Source: Marinomonas mediterranea MMB-1
GTDB lineage: Bacteria; Pseudomonadota; Gammaproteobacteria; Pseudomonadales; Marinomonadaceae
Direction of reading: 5' to 3'
DNA: 64,000 nucleotides
NCBI RefSeq assembly: GCF_000192865.1
Contig: NC_015276.1
Coordinates: 1,922,001-1,986,000, forward strand
Part shown: in pieces, positions 26,623 to 35,813 of the stretch
How the letters are laid out: each line of letters begins with the position of its first letter
How positions within the stretch are numbered: position 1 is the stretch's first letter
Notes under the pieces: generated by a model
The model's input: only the letters and a program-made list of their open reading frames with translations
The model's database searches: none
Told to the model about the DNA's origin: nothing
Position numbers and translations under genes: made by a program

Positions 26623-26701
26623 CAAATTGTTTTACTCATCGAGTGCGTTGAATGTTTTCGGCGCTCGTAAATTGGATTAAAAACGAAAGAAGACAGCATT
26701 A

Positions 26702-27757
26702 ATGAAAAATATACTTGCCTATTGTCGAATAGGATTTGAAAAAGACTGTGCGGCAGAGTTACAAGAGGTTGCTGAAAATGCTGGCGTCTATGGCTATTGT
26801 CAGGCTCGCGAGAGTGACGGTTACGTTGTTTTTAATGGAGCAAATCAAGGTGATGCTGAAAAAGTCATCAAATCCCTGTCTTTTAATGAAGTTGTGTTTG
26901 CTCGACAGCTTATTGCCGTGACCGACCTTATTGAATTTGCATCCGGTTCTAGGGTGGAGTCGTTTTTAGAGTCTGCAAAATCTTTACCTTTAGCGGAAGA
27001 ATTGTGGTTAGAAGTTGCAGATACAAATGATGGAAAGGCGCTTTCTGCATTAACAAAAAAAATTGATAAGCCACTAAGGCAAGCTTGGAAAAGAGCGGGG
27101 CTGCTGAGAAAAAAAGCAGTAGGGGTTAGGCATCACGCGTTTTTTATGGAGGGCGACAAAGCCTACCTTGGTGTGTCGTTCTCAGAATGTCGCTCTGACT
27201 TCCCCATGGGGATTCGCAGGTTACGTTTTCCTTCAGCAGGGCCGAGTCGCTCTACGTTAAAGTTGGAGGAGGCGATGTTGCAGTTTGTTCCTGAAAAAAC
27301 ACTGGACAGAGACTTGAATGAAGGAATGGTGGCGGTTGATTTAGGGGCTGCTCCAGGTGGTTGGAGCTACCAATTTGTTAAACGCGGTATATTTACCATT
27401 TCTGTCGACAACGGCCCAATGCAGAAAGAGTTGATGGCAACTGGACTTGTTGATCACCAGAAAGTGGATGGGTTTAAGTTTCAGCCTGAAAAGCCGGTTG
27501 ATTGGATGGTATGTGATATGGTCGAGAGGCCTATCATGGTGGCGAAGCTAATGTCGAAATGGTTGGTTGAGGGCTGGACAAAACGTGCTATCTTCAACCT
27601 TAAGCTGCCGATGAAAAAGAGGCATCAAGAGGTATCGCTTTGTTTGGAAGAGATTTCTAGAACACTTGATGACGCGGGATTGGTGTTTGAGATGCAAGCA
27701 AAGCACTTGTACCACGATAGAGAGGAAGTTACTGTCTGTGTCATGGTGCGTGCATAG
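26702..27757 (+). CDS. rlmM: 23S rRNA 2'-O-methyltransferase RlmM
   Basis: A 351-residue protein with an N-terminal THUMP-like RNA-binding part (about 1-160) and a C-terminal Rossmann SAM-methyltransferase (AVDLGAAPGGWSYQFV near 215; catalytic-type Lys in NLKLPMKKR). RlmM methylates the ribose of C2498 in 23S rRNA. Length and motifs match the family. It lies 79 bp after the pseudouridine synthase on the same strand, with a convergent hairpin downstream. Confidence 0.94.
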   Translation: MKNILAYCRIGFEKDCAAELQEVAENAGVYGYCQARESDGYVVFNGANQGDAEKVIKSLSFNEVVFARQLIAVTDLIEFASGSRVESFLESAKSLPLAEELWLEVADTNDGKALSALTKKIDKPLRQAWKRAGLLRKKAVGVRHHAFFMEGDKAYLGVSFSECRSDFPMGIRRLRFPSAGPSRSTLKLEEAMLQFVPEKTLDRDLNEGMVAVDLGAAPGGWSYQFVKRGIFTISVDNGPMQKELMATGLVDHQKVDGFKFQPEKPVDWMVCDMVERPIMVAKLMSKWLVEGWTKRAIFNLKLPMKKRHQEVSLCLEEISRTLDDAGLVFEMQAKHLYHDREEVTVCVMVRA

Positions 27758-27772
27758 GTTGCTATCTATGAT

Positions 27773-27806
27773 AGATACCCGCTATACAGTTGTATAACGG
27801 GTATCT
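27773..27806. terminator. Hairpin between convergent rlmM and L,D-transpeptidase genes
   Basis: Arms AGATACCCG (27773-27781) and CGGGTATCT (27798-27806), with an inner TATAC/GTATA stem and an AGTT loop. No clear T tract on either strand, but the position between convergent genes suggests a bidirectional terminator. Confidence 0.6.
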
Positions 27807-27821
27807 GATGATAAGTATGTA

Positions 27822-29510
27822 TCAAATAGAGTCTGATGGGCTAAAAGGTGCGTACCCCATTGCTTCTTCCATTAATTTATCCCTTTTATAAACATCATTT
27901 CTGAATTCAGGCATCCCGTTGTCATTTGGAACGACGGTGAAATATACCAAGTAAACGGGTAGGTATTGTGGCAAGGTGATCACTTTTGTTTCACCACTGT
28001 TCATTGCTTCATTCATCTTATCTTCACTATCAGAACCTTCTAGAAGGAGTTCTGCGAACTCATCTGGATGTTCTAGTCTTACGCAGCCCGAGCTGTAGGC
28101 TCTATCGACTTCTTTAAAGAGATGCTTGGCAGGTGTGTCGTGCAAGTAGATGTCGTTCTTGTTTGGGAACATAAACTTGTACAGTCCTAGAGCGTTGCCA
28201 TCGTCTGCATTTTGTTCGAAGCGGTAGCTTAGTTTTGATTGGTCAATGGCTTTCCAGTTTATGGTTGTTGGGTCTAGTTGTTTGGCGCTAGCGCTCCAGT
28301 TCGCAAAAACCTTATAACCATGTTTTGCAAGGTAATCAGGGTTCTCTTTTATTTTGGGGAGTAGGTTTTCGCGAGCAATTCTATGGGGTACGCGCCAAGT
28401 GGGGTTGGTGACCATGTAAGTCATTTTGCCATAAAATACAGGGGTCTTACGGGCCGGTTTACCAATGACGACGCGCATTGACTGTGTTTCACCATTTAGG
28501 TGTGTGTGTACTTTATAGTCCGTTAAATCAACCCAAATTCGATCTGCTTCCAATCGACTTGGAAGCCATCTCCATCGTTCGAGGTTGTAATTGATCTGTT
28601 TGACTCGCTCTTTAAGTGGGATGTTCAGTGTTTGTATTGTTTTTGATCCTGCGGCGCCGTCGGCTGTTAAATGGTGGCGACGTTGGAAATTGATTAAGGC
28701 GTCTTTTAATCGTTCATCGAACTGATCTTCATTTACTTTTCTGGTTGAAAATCGAATGTCGCCCAACTGAATGAGCCTTGCTCGAAGTTGGGCAACGCGA
28801 GGGCCTTCATCGCCTAATGTTAAAGGAACACCTACATTTACCTTTATGTCGGGCTCTTTATCTGCAAGCTCCTGATAGTAAACCAGCCATTTTTGTAGAA
28901 TTTGATAGTGAGGGTGGCGAGGTGCCAATAATGGTAGCGAATTCACCATATCGGTTGCTGAGCTTAACCAAAGAATGTTTTTCCAGTCTTCGCTTGGAGC
29001 ATCTAGCTGCCAGTTCGGGTCAATAAGTAGAGGCTCATATCGTCCATTAGATAGATCGTGCGCGTAGCTCGACAAGGCGATGGTTGCGATAACATCTATC
29101 TCGGCAAGTTGTTGTTGTGATGGCGTGTTAATATTTAGATATTCTTTTAGCGTGTCTGCATGATAATGGATTGGGTTTAGGCCATGCGTGTTCGCTTTTT
29201 CCAATATATCAATAAGTTTATAGATCGACATGTTGAGTTGGTTGTTTTCGATCCATATTGGATTGAACTCTCGGTCTTTGTAAGCCTCGAAAACGGTGTT
29301 GTTCGGCAGTGCTTGACCAGCGATAGGGGTGAATGCCTCTAGCATTATTGCCAATTGATCTTTGACGCTCGCCTCAATTTGATCCTCAGTTGGCGGAACA
29401 ACGACAAAGTTTTTTGCGGTGCTGGTTTTGGGTTGAGGTGAAGACGAGCAGGCGCTTAATAAGGCGCTGGTAATTGCTATTACTGCAAGCTGCTGAACTC
29501 TGGACGTCAT
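27822..29510 (-). CDS. L,D-transpeptidase (YcbB/LdtD-like), predicted lipoprotein
   Basis: A 562-residue envelope enzyme. It has a lipoprotein signal with LLSAC (Cys21), a scaffold region, a peptidoglycan-binding domain near 230-310 (GDEGPRVAQLRARL...FQRRHHLTADG) and a YkuD catalytic domain (about 335-500) with the active-site Cys476 in SSGCVRLEHP. It should form 3-3 peptidoglycan cross-links. LdtD of enteric bacteria has a TM anchor or signal rather than a lipobox, so lipid anchoring is a notable variation. Convergent with rlmM; the ykgJ-type gene lies just upstream on the same strand. Confidence 0.9.
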   Translation of the reverse strand: MTSRVQQLAVIAITSALLSACSSSPQPKTSTAKNFVVVPPTEDQIEASVKDQLAIMLEAFTPIAGQALPNNTVFEAYKDREFNPIWIENNQLNMSIYKLIDILEKANTHGLNPIHYHADTLKEYLNINTPSQQQLAEIDVIATIALSSYAHDLSNGRYEPLLIDPNWQLDAPSEDWKNILWLSSATDMVNSLPLLAPRHPHYQILQKWLVYYQELADKEPDIKVNVGVPLTLGDEGPRVAQLRARLIQLGDIRFSTRKVNEDQFDERLKDALINFQRRHHLTADGAAGSKTIQTLNIPLKERVKQINYNLERWRWLPSRLEADRIWVDLTDYKVHTHLNGETQSMRVVIGKPARKTPVFYGKMTYMVTNPTWRVPHRIARENLLPKIKENPDYLAKHGYKVFANWSASAKQLDPTTINWKAIDQSKLSYRFEQNADDGNALGLYKFMFPNKNDIYLHDTPAKHLFKEVDRAYSSGCVRLEHPDEFAELLLEGSDSEDKMNEAMNSGETKVITLPQYLPVYLVYFTVVPNDNGMPEFRNDVYKRDKLMEEAMGYAPFSPSDSI

Positions 29511-29531
29511 TTATAACTCCTTTGAGGCGTA

Positions 29532-29816
29532 TTATTCATTTGATTCTAGACTGTATTTTGGGAATGGGGTGGTTTCATTTTCCAAATCGGTTAGGATGGT
29601 TATAGCTTCTTCCCTTGTGTTACCGCATACATATTCTGCAGGTAAGAAGTCACTGCATACTTTTGGTCTCGAAGGGTCGCTAAAAATCGCGCAGCGACGA
29701 TCGTTCAAGAGATGAATACAAGGCATGCCCGCAGGCTTTCCTTCTGGCATTCCTGGTATTGGGCTTGAGATGGAGGGGGCTGTACAGCATGCTCCACATA
29801 GCGGTCTGCAGTTCAT
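29532..29816 (-). CDS. YkgJ-family cysteine cluster protein
   Basis: A 94-residue cytoplasmic protein with CRPLCGACC at the start and later Cys residues (PCIHL, RRCAIF, KVCSDF, EYVCG), the conserved pattern of the YkgJ zinc/iron-binding family. Role unknown in general. It lies 21 bp upstream of the L,D-transpeptidase gene on the same strand, probably co-transcribed. It is near the short end of the family; an ATG at 29816 fits the conserved N-terminus. Confidence 0.88.
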   Translation of the reverse strand: MNCRPLCGACCTAPSISSPIPGMPEGKPAGMPCIHLLNDRRCAIFSDPSRPKVCSDFLPAEYVCGNTREEAITILTDLENETTPFPKYSLESNE

Positions 29817-29976
29817 CTAGTTTTTGACTTATACCGTAAATAATATAATTTTATATATATCACTATGTTATGTTACTACATGATATCGTGCTACCATTTT
29901 GTTTGTTCGAAGGACTGAATGGTGAAAAAGACATTCGACGTATTGATGCTAGTCCAATTTGAGAGCTAATTTATAC

Positions 29977-31200
29977 ATGCAATATCGTATACTCGTTGTT
30001 GAAGATAGTCCTGTCGTGCTGAAGGTTTTGAAGCACCTTGTTAGTCAATCTCAAGAGTTTGAACCTGTTCTGTGCTCCTGTTACAAAGAAGCAGAGGAGA
30101 AACTTGCTGAAGGTGAGTCGTTCTTCGCTTCGATAGTGGATCTAAACCTTCCAGATGCTGAGAATGGTGAAATTGTTGATTTGGTTTTAGAGCAAAAGAT
30201 TCCTTGTATTGTTCTGACAGGTAACTTCGATGACAGCCTGCGTGTTGGCCTTCTAAATAAAGGTGTTCTTGATTACGTTACCAAAGAGTCTCGCTATTCG
30301 TTTAATCATGTGATGAAAGTGGTTAATCGACTCAAAAAAAATCAAGATATAAAAGTGCTCGTCGCCGAAGACTCTTCGACGAGTCGTTTGTTTATTAAAA
30401 TTTTGTTAGAGCAATACCGTTTTAACGTGATTGAGGCAAACGATGGTCAAGAAGCGCTGGCCAAACTTGAAGCTGACAGTGAAATAAAAATGTTGATAAC
30501 GGACCATAATATGCCGGTTGTAAATGGCTACGATTTGGTTCGAATGCTTCGACGTAATATACGGTTTCAAGATTTGGTTATTATTGGTCTGTCTGCCGAA
30601 GGTGATACGTCTTTATCTGCTAAGTTTATTAAATCGGGTGCCAACGACTTCTTAAAGAAGCCGTTTTACCATGAAGAGTTTCATTGTCGCGTTATTAGTA
30701 ACCTGGAGTCTCAGGAGATGCTTGAGACCATTCGTGATTTGGCGAACTTAGATCCGTTGACCAAGCTATATAACCGGCGTTATCTGTTTGAAGAGGGTGA
30801 AGCTCTCTATCAAAAGGGAGCGGTAGCTGCTGTATTGGATCTGGATTTCTTTAAAAAGGTAAACGACACCTACGGCCATTTTGTCGGAGATGAGCTTTTA
30901 AAGGAATTTTCCTCTCTTTTGATCGATGTTTTTAATGATGCATTGATTGCTCGGTTTGGTGGTGAAGAGTTTTGTTTGATATCAGCGTTGTCTGTCGATG
31001 AGGTTGTTGGAAAGTTGGATGAATTTATGGATCTTGTTCGAGGGCGTACGTTCACAACTGCTGAGGTCTCTGTTACTTGTAGTATTGGTGTTTGCTCGGA
31101 GCAGCAATCCACGTTGGGAGAGGCTGTGAATTTAGCTGATAACTATCTATATGATGCAAAACGTACTGGAAGGGATCGGATTGTTCTTTCAGAAGAGTAG
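29977..31200 (+). CDS. Dual-receiver response regulator with GGDEF output
   Basis: A 407-residue protein. Receiver 1 (about 1-120) has an acidic pair and phosphoacceptor Asp55 (DLNLPD). Receiver 2 (about 125-245) has Asp176 (ITDHNMP) and the usual Lys (FLKKPF). The C-terminal GGDEF domain has GGEEF at 328-332 and should make cyclic di-GMP. The RxxD inhibitory site is missing. Receiver 1 retains TGN and the VTKES Lys, so both receivers look phosphorylatable. An upstream start at 29959 is in frame, but ATG 29977 gives the standard receiver N-terminus. No histidine kinase is adjacent, so it is an orphan regulator. Confidence 0.92.
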   Translation: MQYRILVVEDSPVVLKVLKHLVSQSQEFEPVLCSCYKEAEEKLAEGESFFASIVDLNLPDAENGEIVDLVLEQKIPCIVLTGNFDDSLRVGLLNKGVLDYVTKESRYSFNHVMKVVNRLKKNQDIKVLVAEDSSTSRLFIKILLEQYRFNVIEANDGQEALAKLEADSEIKMLITDHNMPVVNGYDLVRMLRRNIRFQDLVIIGLSAEGDTSLSAKFIKSGANDFLKKPFYHEEFHCRVISNLESQEMLETIRDLANLDPLTKLYNRRYLFEEGEALYQKGAVAAVLDLDFFKKVNDTYGHFVGDELLKEFSSLLIDVFNDALIARFGGEEFCLISALSVDEVVGKLDEFMDLVRGRTFTTAEVSVTCSIGVCSEQQSTLGEAVNLADNYLYDAKRTGRDRIVLSEE

Positions 31201-31254
31201 GTTTTTTGAGTTTATTGCTTATTTGGTTTTATTAGACCGCTGCGGTTTTAATAG

Positions 31255-31288
31255 AAAGCGCACCCAGTTTTAAAGGTGCGCTTTTTTT
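31255..31288 (+). terminator. Terminator of the GGDEF response regulator gene
   Basis: Perfect 10-bp stem AAAGCGCACC / GGTGCGCTTT with a 10-nt loop and a T tract ending at 31288. It lies between convergent genes and may also serve gatB from the other side. Confidence 0.9.
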
Positions 31289-31294
31289 GTTTTT

Positions 31295-32740
31295 CTAGTT
31301 GTTTAGTAACTTATTTAGGATTGGGGTAACCAGTCCAGGATTGGCTTTGCCTTGAGAAGCTTTCATGACTTGTCCCATAAAGAAACCGATCATTTTTTTC
31401 TGCTTGTCAGGTTCTGATGCTTTGAATTGCTCTACTTGAGCTGGGTTTGCATCAATAACGCTTTGAATTAGGGTTTCTATTGCGCCAGTATCTGTTACTT
31501 GTTTAAGGCCTTTTTTCTCAATAATTTCATCTGCTGAGCCTTCGCCTTGCCACATGCTTTGGAATACGTCTTTCGCCGTTTTACCGTTGATTGTGTTGTC
31601 TTCTATACGGCTCAATAGTTGTCCTAATGCTTGCGCGGAAACTGGGCTCTCTGTAATGTCTAGGTTTTCCTGGTTAAGGAACTTACTCACTTCGCCCATT
31701 ACCCAGTTGGCTGCCAACTTTGAGTTTTTAGCGGTTTTCGCTGCGTCTTCAAAGTAGTCTGCCATTGCGCGTGAGCTGGATAAAACGCCTGCATCGTATT
31801 CGCTAAGTGCGTATTCTGCTTCGAAACGTTTCGCTTTTTGTGTAGGCAGCTCAGGTAAATTGGCTCTAATTTCCTCAACATACTCATCGTCAAGCACGAT
31901 AGGGAGTAGGTCTGGGCAGGGGAAGTAGCGATAATCGTTAGCGTCTTCCTTGCTTCGCATGCTTCGGGTTTCGTCTTTATCTGGATCGTAGAGGCGCGTT
32001 TCTTGTACGATTTTTCCGCCATCTTCGAGAATGTCCATTTGGCGCTCGATTTCGCAGTAAATTGCTTTTTCAATGAAACGGAATGAGTTTACATTTTTGA
32101 TTTCCGTTCGCGTACCAAACTCTTCTTGTCCTTTGGGACGAAGGGAAAGGTTGACGTCGCAGCGCATAGAGCCCTCCGCCATGTTTCCGTCACAAATCCC
32201 AAGGTAAGTAACAATTGAGTGAATCATTTTTACATAGGCGACGGCTTCTTTGGCAGATCTAATGTCTGGCTCTGAGACGATTTCTAGTAACGGTGTGCTT
32301 GAGCGGTTGAGGTCGATACCTGTCATGCCGTGGAAATCTTCGTGTAGTGATTTTCCTGCATCTTCTTCTAAGTGGGCGCGTGTGATGCCTACTCGCGTTA
32401 CTGTTCCGTCTTCAAGTGTTACGTCTAGGTGTCCAGGGCCGACAATAGGATGATCCATTTGGCTTGTCTGGTAGCCTTTCGGCAAGTCTGGGTAGAAGTA
32501 GTTTTTACGTGCAAAGACCGATGTCATGCCGATTTCTGCGTCTACAGCATGACCAAACATAACTGCCATGCGTAATGCTTCTTTGTTGAAGACCGGTAGT
32601 GCACCAGGCATTCCTAGGTCAACGAGTGTTGTGTTGGTGTTTGGCTCGGCGCCAAAGCTGGTCGCGGCGCCAGAGAATAGTTTCGATTTTGTCGCCAATT
32701 GAGCATGAATCTCTAGGCCGATTACGACTTCCCAGTTCAT
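31295..32740 (-). CDS. gatB: Aspartyl/glutamyl-tRNA amidotransferase subunit B
   Basis: A 481-residue GatB: N-terminal kinase-like domain (VIGLEIHAQLATKSKLFSG, YPDLPKGYQTSQ) and a C-terminal helical plus YqeY-like tail. In the GatCAB complex it phosphorylates the Glu/Asp of mischarged tRNA and transfers ammonia from GatA to make Gln-tRNA or Asn-tRNA. It is the third gene of gatCAB, 2 bp after gatA. Full length. Confidence 0.97.
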   Translation of the reverse strand: MNWEVVIGLEIHAQLATKSKLFSGAATSFGAEPNTNTTLVDLGMPGALPVFNKEALRMAVMFGHAVDAEIGMTSVFARKNYFYPDLPKGYQTSQMDHPIVGPGHLDVTLEDGTVTRVGITRAHLEEDAGKSLHEDFHGMTGIDLNRSSTPLLEIVSEPDIRSAKEAVAYVKMIHSIVTYLGICDGNMAEGSMRCDVNLSLRPKGQEEFGTRTEIKNVNSFRFIEKAIYCEIERQMDILEDGGKIVQETRLYDPDKDETRSMRSKEDANDYRYFPCPDLLPIVLDDEYVEEIRANLPELPTQKAKRFEAEYALSEYDAGVLSSSRAMADYFEDAAKTAKNSKLAANWVMGEVSKFLNQENLDITESPVSAQALGQLLSRIEDNTINGKTAKDVFQSMWQGEGSADEIIEKKGLKQVTDTGAIETLIQSVIDANPAQVEQFKASEPDKQKKMIGFFMGQVMKASQGKANPGLVTPILNKLLNN

Positions 32741-32742
32741 GT

Positions 32743-34203
32743 TTAGGCTCCTTTTACTAAGCTAGGGGTTTGAGTGTGCCAGTCAGTCGCTTGCTGGAAT
32801 TTGTGTGCGACGTTAAGTAGTTTGGCTTCGTCAAAATAATTGCCCATGATTTGTAGGCCAACTGGCATGCCGTTGCTGAAGCCTGCAGGAACAGACATGG
32901 CTGGGATGCCAGCAAGGTTGACCGATAATGTATAAATATCTTCCAGATACATTGCTACTGGGTCTGTTGTTTTTTCACCTAGGCCAAAGGCGGTCGTTGG
33001 TGCTACGGGCCCCATAATAACATCGACTTCTTGATAGGCTTTAACAAAGTCTTCTTTGATAAGTCGGCGTATGCGCTGAGCTTTTACGTAATAGGCGTCG
33101 TAGTAACCTTCAGACAGTGCATAGGTGCCAACCATGATGCGCTTTTGTACTTCTTTACCGAACCCTTCGGAGCGAGTGCGCATATACATATCAAGCAGGT
33201 CTTTAGGGTCTTCACAGCGGTGCCCGTATCGAACACCGTCGAAGCGGGAAAGGTTTGAAGAGGCTTCAGATGGCGCGATGACGTAGTAAGAAGGAATGCT
33301 AAGGTTTAGGTTAGGGAGTGAGATCTCTTGGACGGTAGCGCCCAATTTTTCAAATTCTTTCACTGCATCCATGATGACCTGTGCAACGTCAGAGTCTAAG
33401 CCGTCACCGAAATATTCTTTAGGAAGGCCAATTTTTAAGCCTGCTAATGGTGAGTCTATGGACGCAAGATAACCTTCTGTGGCTGTCTCGGAGCTGGTTG
33501 AGTCGTTTGTATCGAAACCTGCAAAAGACTGCAATAAGTACGCGCAGTCCTCGGCGCTTCGTGCCATAGGGCCAGCTTGATCAAGACTAGATGCATAGGC
33601 AATCATGCCAAAGCGAGAGACTCGGCCGTAAGTGGGTTTTAAGCCGGTGATGCCGCAAAATGACGCAGGTTGGCGAATAGAGCCGCCGGTATCTGTGCCT
33701 GTCGCGGCAACACAGAGTCCTGCTGCAACAGCTGCTGCGGAGCCGCCAGAAGAACCTCCGGGAACAGTATTGATATTCCAAGGGTTTTTTACTGCGCCAA
33801 AGTAGCTGTTTTCATTGGATGAGCCCATTGCAAACTCGTCCATATTTGTTTTTCCTAGTGCGACGGCGCCAGCTGCTTTAATGCGTGCGGTGACAGTCGA
33901 CTCATATGGAGGTACAAAATTATGGAGAATTTTTGAGGCGCATGTTGTAAGTACGCCTTCGGTACAAAATAGGTCTTTGTGGGCAACAGGAATGCCAGTC
34001 AGCGGAGAGGTCTCTCCGTTTGCAATTGCGTTGTCTGCGGCTTGTGCTTGCGCCAATGCTAGCTCATCGGTGACCGTAATAAAGCTGTTGAACTGCGGAT
34101 CAATTTCGTTGATGCGTTTTAGGTAGTCTTGCGTTAACTCAACGCTTGAAAGCTCTTTTTTGCGCAGTTTCTGCGCGAGAGATCGGATGTTTTGATCAAT
34201 CAT
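32743..34203 (-). CDS. gatA: Aspartyl/glutamyl-tRNA amidotransferase subunit A
   Basis: A 486-residue amidase-signature enzyme. The Ser-cisSer-Lys triad regions are visible: Lys in GIPVAHKDLF, and the glycine/serine-rich PGGSSGGSAAAVAAG and DTGGSIRQPASF. It hydrolyses glutamine to supply ammonia to GatB. It is the second gene of gatCAB, 15 bp after gatC. Confidence 0.97.
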   Translation of the reverse strand: MIDQNIRSLAQKLRKKELSSVELTQDYLKRINEIDPQFNSFITVTDELALAQAQAADNAIANGETSPLTGIPVAHKDLFCTEGVLTTCASKILHNFVPPYESTVTARIKAAGAVALGKTNMDEFAMGSSNENSYFGAVKNPWNINTVPGGSSGGSAAAVAAGLCVAATGTDTGGSIRQPASFCGITGLKPTYGRVSRFGMIAYASSLDQAGPMARSAEDCAYLLQSFAGFDTNDSTSSETATEGYLASIDSPLAGLKIGLPKEYFGDGLDSDVAQVIMDAVKEFEKLGATVQEISLPNLNLSIPSYYVIAPSEASSNLSRFDGVRYGHRCEDPKDLLDMYMRTRSEGFGKEVQKRIMVGTYALSEGYYDAYYVKAQRIRRLIKEDFVKAYQEVDVIMGPVAPTTAFGLGEKTTDPVAMYLEDIYTLSVNLAGIPAMSVPAGFSNGMPVGLQIMGNYFDEAKLLNVAHKFQQATDWHTQTPSLVKGA

Positions 34204-34218
34204 TTATAGGTACTCTAA

Positions 34219-34506
34219 TTAGTCGATAACTTGCGGTACTAGAAATAAGCCAGACTCAGTCTGAGGGGCGTTGGATAAAAATGCCTCTCGACGATCTTGT
34301 TCAGTCACGACGTCTTCACGCAGTCTTTGGGTCGCCTCTAGTGGATTAGAAAGGGGTTCAACTCCATCTGTATCGACTGACTGCATTTGTTCTACTAAAT
34401 CAAGCACGCTGGATAATGAGTGCTGATATTCTTCTGCATCCTGATCGCTAAGTGATAAGCGCGCCAGATGTGCAATCTTTTGCACGTCTTGTTTCTCTAG
34501 GGACAT
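34219..34506 (-). CDS. gatC: Aspartyl/glutamyl-tRNA amidotransferase subunit C
   Basis: A 95-residue GatC (VQKIAHLARLSLSD start, MQSVDTDGVEPL core), the small belt protein that holds GatA and GatB together. First gene of the operon. It is divergent from mreB across a 242-bp gap that should carry both promoters. Confidence 0.96.
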   Translation of the reverse strand: MSLEKQDVQKIAHLARLSLSDQDAEEYQHSLSSVLDLVEQMQSVDTDGVEPLSNPLEATQRLREDVVTEQDRREAFLSNAPQTESGLFLVPQVID

Positions 34507-34748
34507 GATCCACCTAATTTATTTTACGTTTGAAAAATACTTTTTATTGTATCCGCATCTGCGTATACGAGAAAGATCTAGTAATGAAAAACTGGTTATT
34601 AATCCCAAGAAACAAAAAAAATCGAATAAACAAAGAAATAGAACACATTTATTACGTAATCATAGTGGAATCACCTTGCTCAAATGACCGCTGGTTGGTA
34701 CATTTTGTCGCTGTTCATATCGTTTTTTTGTTCAGGGTGTAGGAATTC

Positions 34749-35792
34749 ATGTTTAAGAAAATCAGGGGAATGTTCTCAAGCGATTTGTCGATTGATCTAG
34801 GAACGGCAAATACCCTTATCTATGTACGCGATCGCGGTATTGTGCTTGACGAACCCTCAGTGGTTGCGATTCGTCACAATGGAAATCAGAAAACGGTAGC
34901 CTCAGTAGGTGTAGACGCCAAACGTATGTTGGGTCGTACACCGGGCAATATTACAGCGATTCGCCCTATGAAGGATGGTGTCATCGCAGATTTTCATGTT
35001 ACCGAAAAAATGTTGCAGTACTTTATTTCTAAAGTGCACGAAAATAGCTTATTAAAACCAAGCCCTCGCGTATTGGTGTGTGTGCCTTGTAAGTCGACTC
35101 AGGTTGAACGAAGAGCCATTAAAGAATCCGCGTTGGGTGCAGGTGCAAGGGAAGTGTATATTATTGAAGAGCCAATGGCTGCGGCGATCGGGGCAGGGCT
35201 ACCTGTTGCTGAAGCGTCTGGCTCAATGGTTATTGATATCGGCGGTGGTACCACGGAAATTGCAATTATCTCTCTTAACGGCATTGTTACTCGCGAGTCT
35301 ATTCGAGTCGGTGGTGACCGATTTGATGAAGCGATTACAACGTATGTGCGACGTCAGTATGGTAGTTTGATTGGTGATGCTACGGCAGAGCGTATAAAAA
35401 CTGAGATTGGCATGGCATACCATACGGGAGAGGAGCTTCAAATCGACGTTCGTGGTCGAAATCTTGCCGAAGGTATTCCTCGCTCGTTTACATTGCGAAG
35501 CACGGAAATACTGGATGCGCTGCAAGAGCCATTGGCGCAAATTGTTCAAGCGGTCAAAGGTGTGCTTGAACAGTCTCCTCCAGAGCTTGCTGCTGATATT
35601 GGTGAAACAGGTCTAGTATTGACCGGTGGTGGTGCGTTGTTACGTGAGATCGATCGTTTAATCAGTGAGGAAACAGGGTTGCCTGTTATTGTTGCTGACG
35701 ATCCGTTGACTTGTGTCGCCAGAGGCGGTGGTCTTGCAATAGAAATGATGGATAAGCATGCATCTGAGTTATTTACAGCGGATAATGAATAG
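34749..35792 (+). CDS. mreB: Rod-shape-determining actin homolog MreB
   Basis: A 347-residue bacterial actin. The phosphate loops (DLGTANTLIY and MVIDIGGGTTEIAII) and the adenosine motif (VLTGGGALL) are clear. MreB filaments guide lateral cell-wall synthesis with MreC, MreD, RodA and PBP2. First gene of mreBCD-maf-rng, starting at ATG 34749. Its presence predicts a rod-shaped cell. Confidence 0.98.
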   Translation: MFKKIRGMFSSDLSIDLGTANTLIYVRDRGIVLDEPSVVAIRHNGNQKTVASVGVDAKRMLGRTPGNITAIRPMKDGVIADFHVTEKMLQYFISKVHENSLLKPSPRVLVCVPCKSTQVERRAIKESALGAGAREVYIIEEPMAAAIGAGLPVAEASGSMVIDIGGGTTEIAIISLNGIVTRESIRVGGDRFDEAITTYVRRQYGSLIGDATAERIKTEIGMAYHTGEELQIDVRGRNLAEGIPRSFTLRSTEILDALQEPLAQIVQAVKGVLEQSPPELAADIGETGLVLTGGGALLREIDRLISEETGLPVIVADDPLTCVARGGGLAIEMMDKHASELFTADNE

Positions 35793-35813
35793 TCTGTAAA
35801 TTAGGGGTCTGCT

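Noticed and set aside
34530..34742. Open frames in the gatC-mreB gap
   Set aside because: They lie in AT-rich divergent promoter DNA, overlap each other in different frames and lack convincing ribosome-binding sites.
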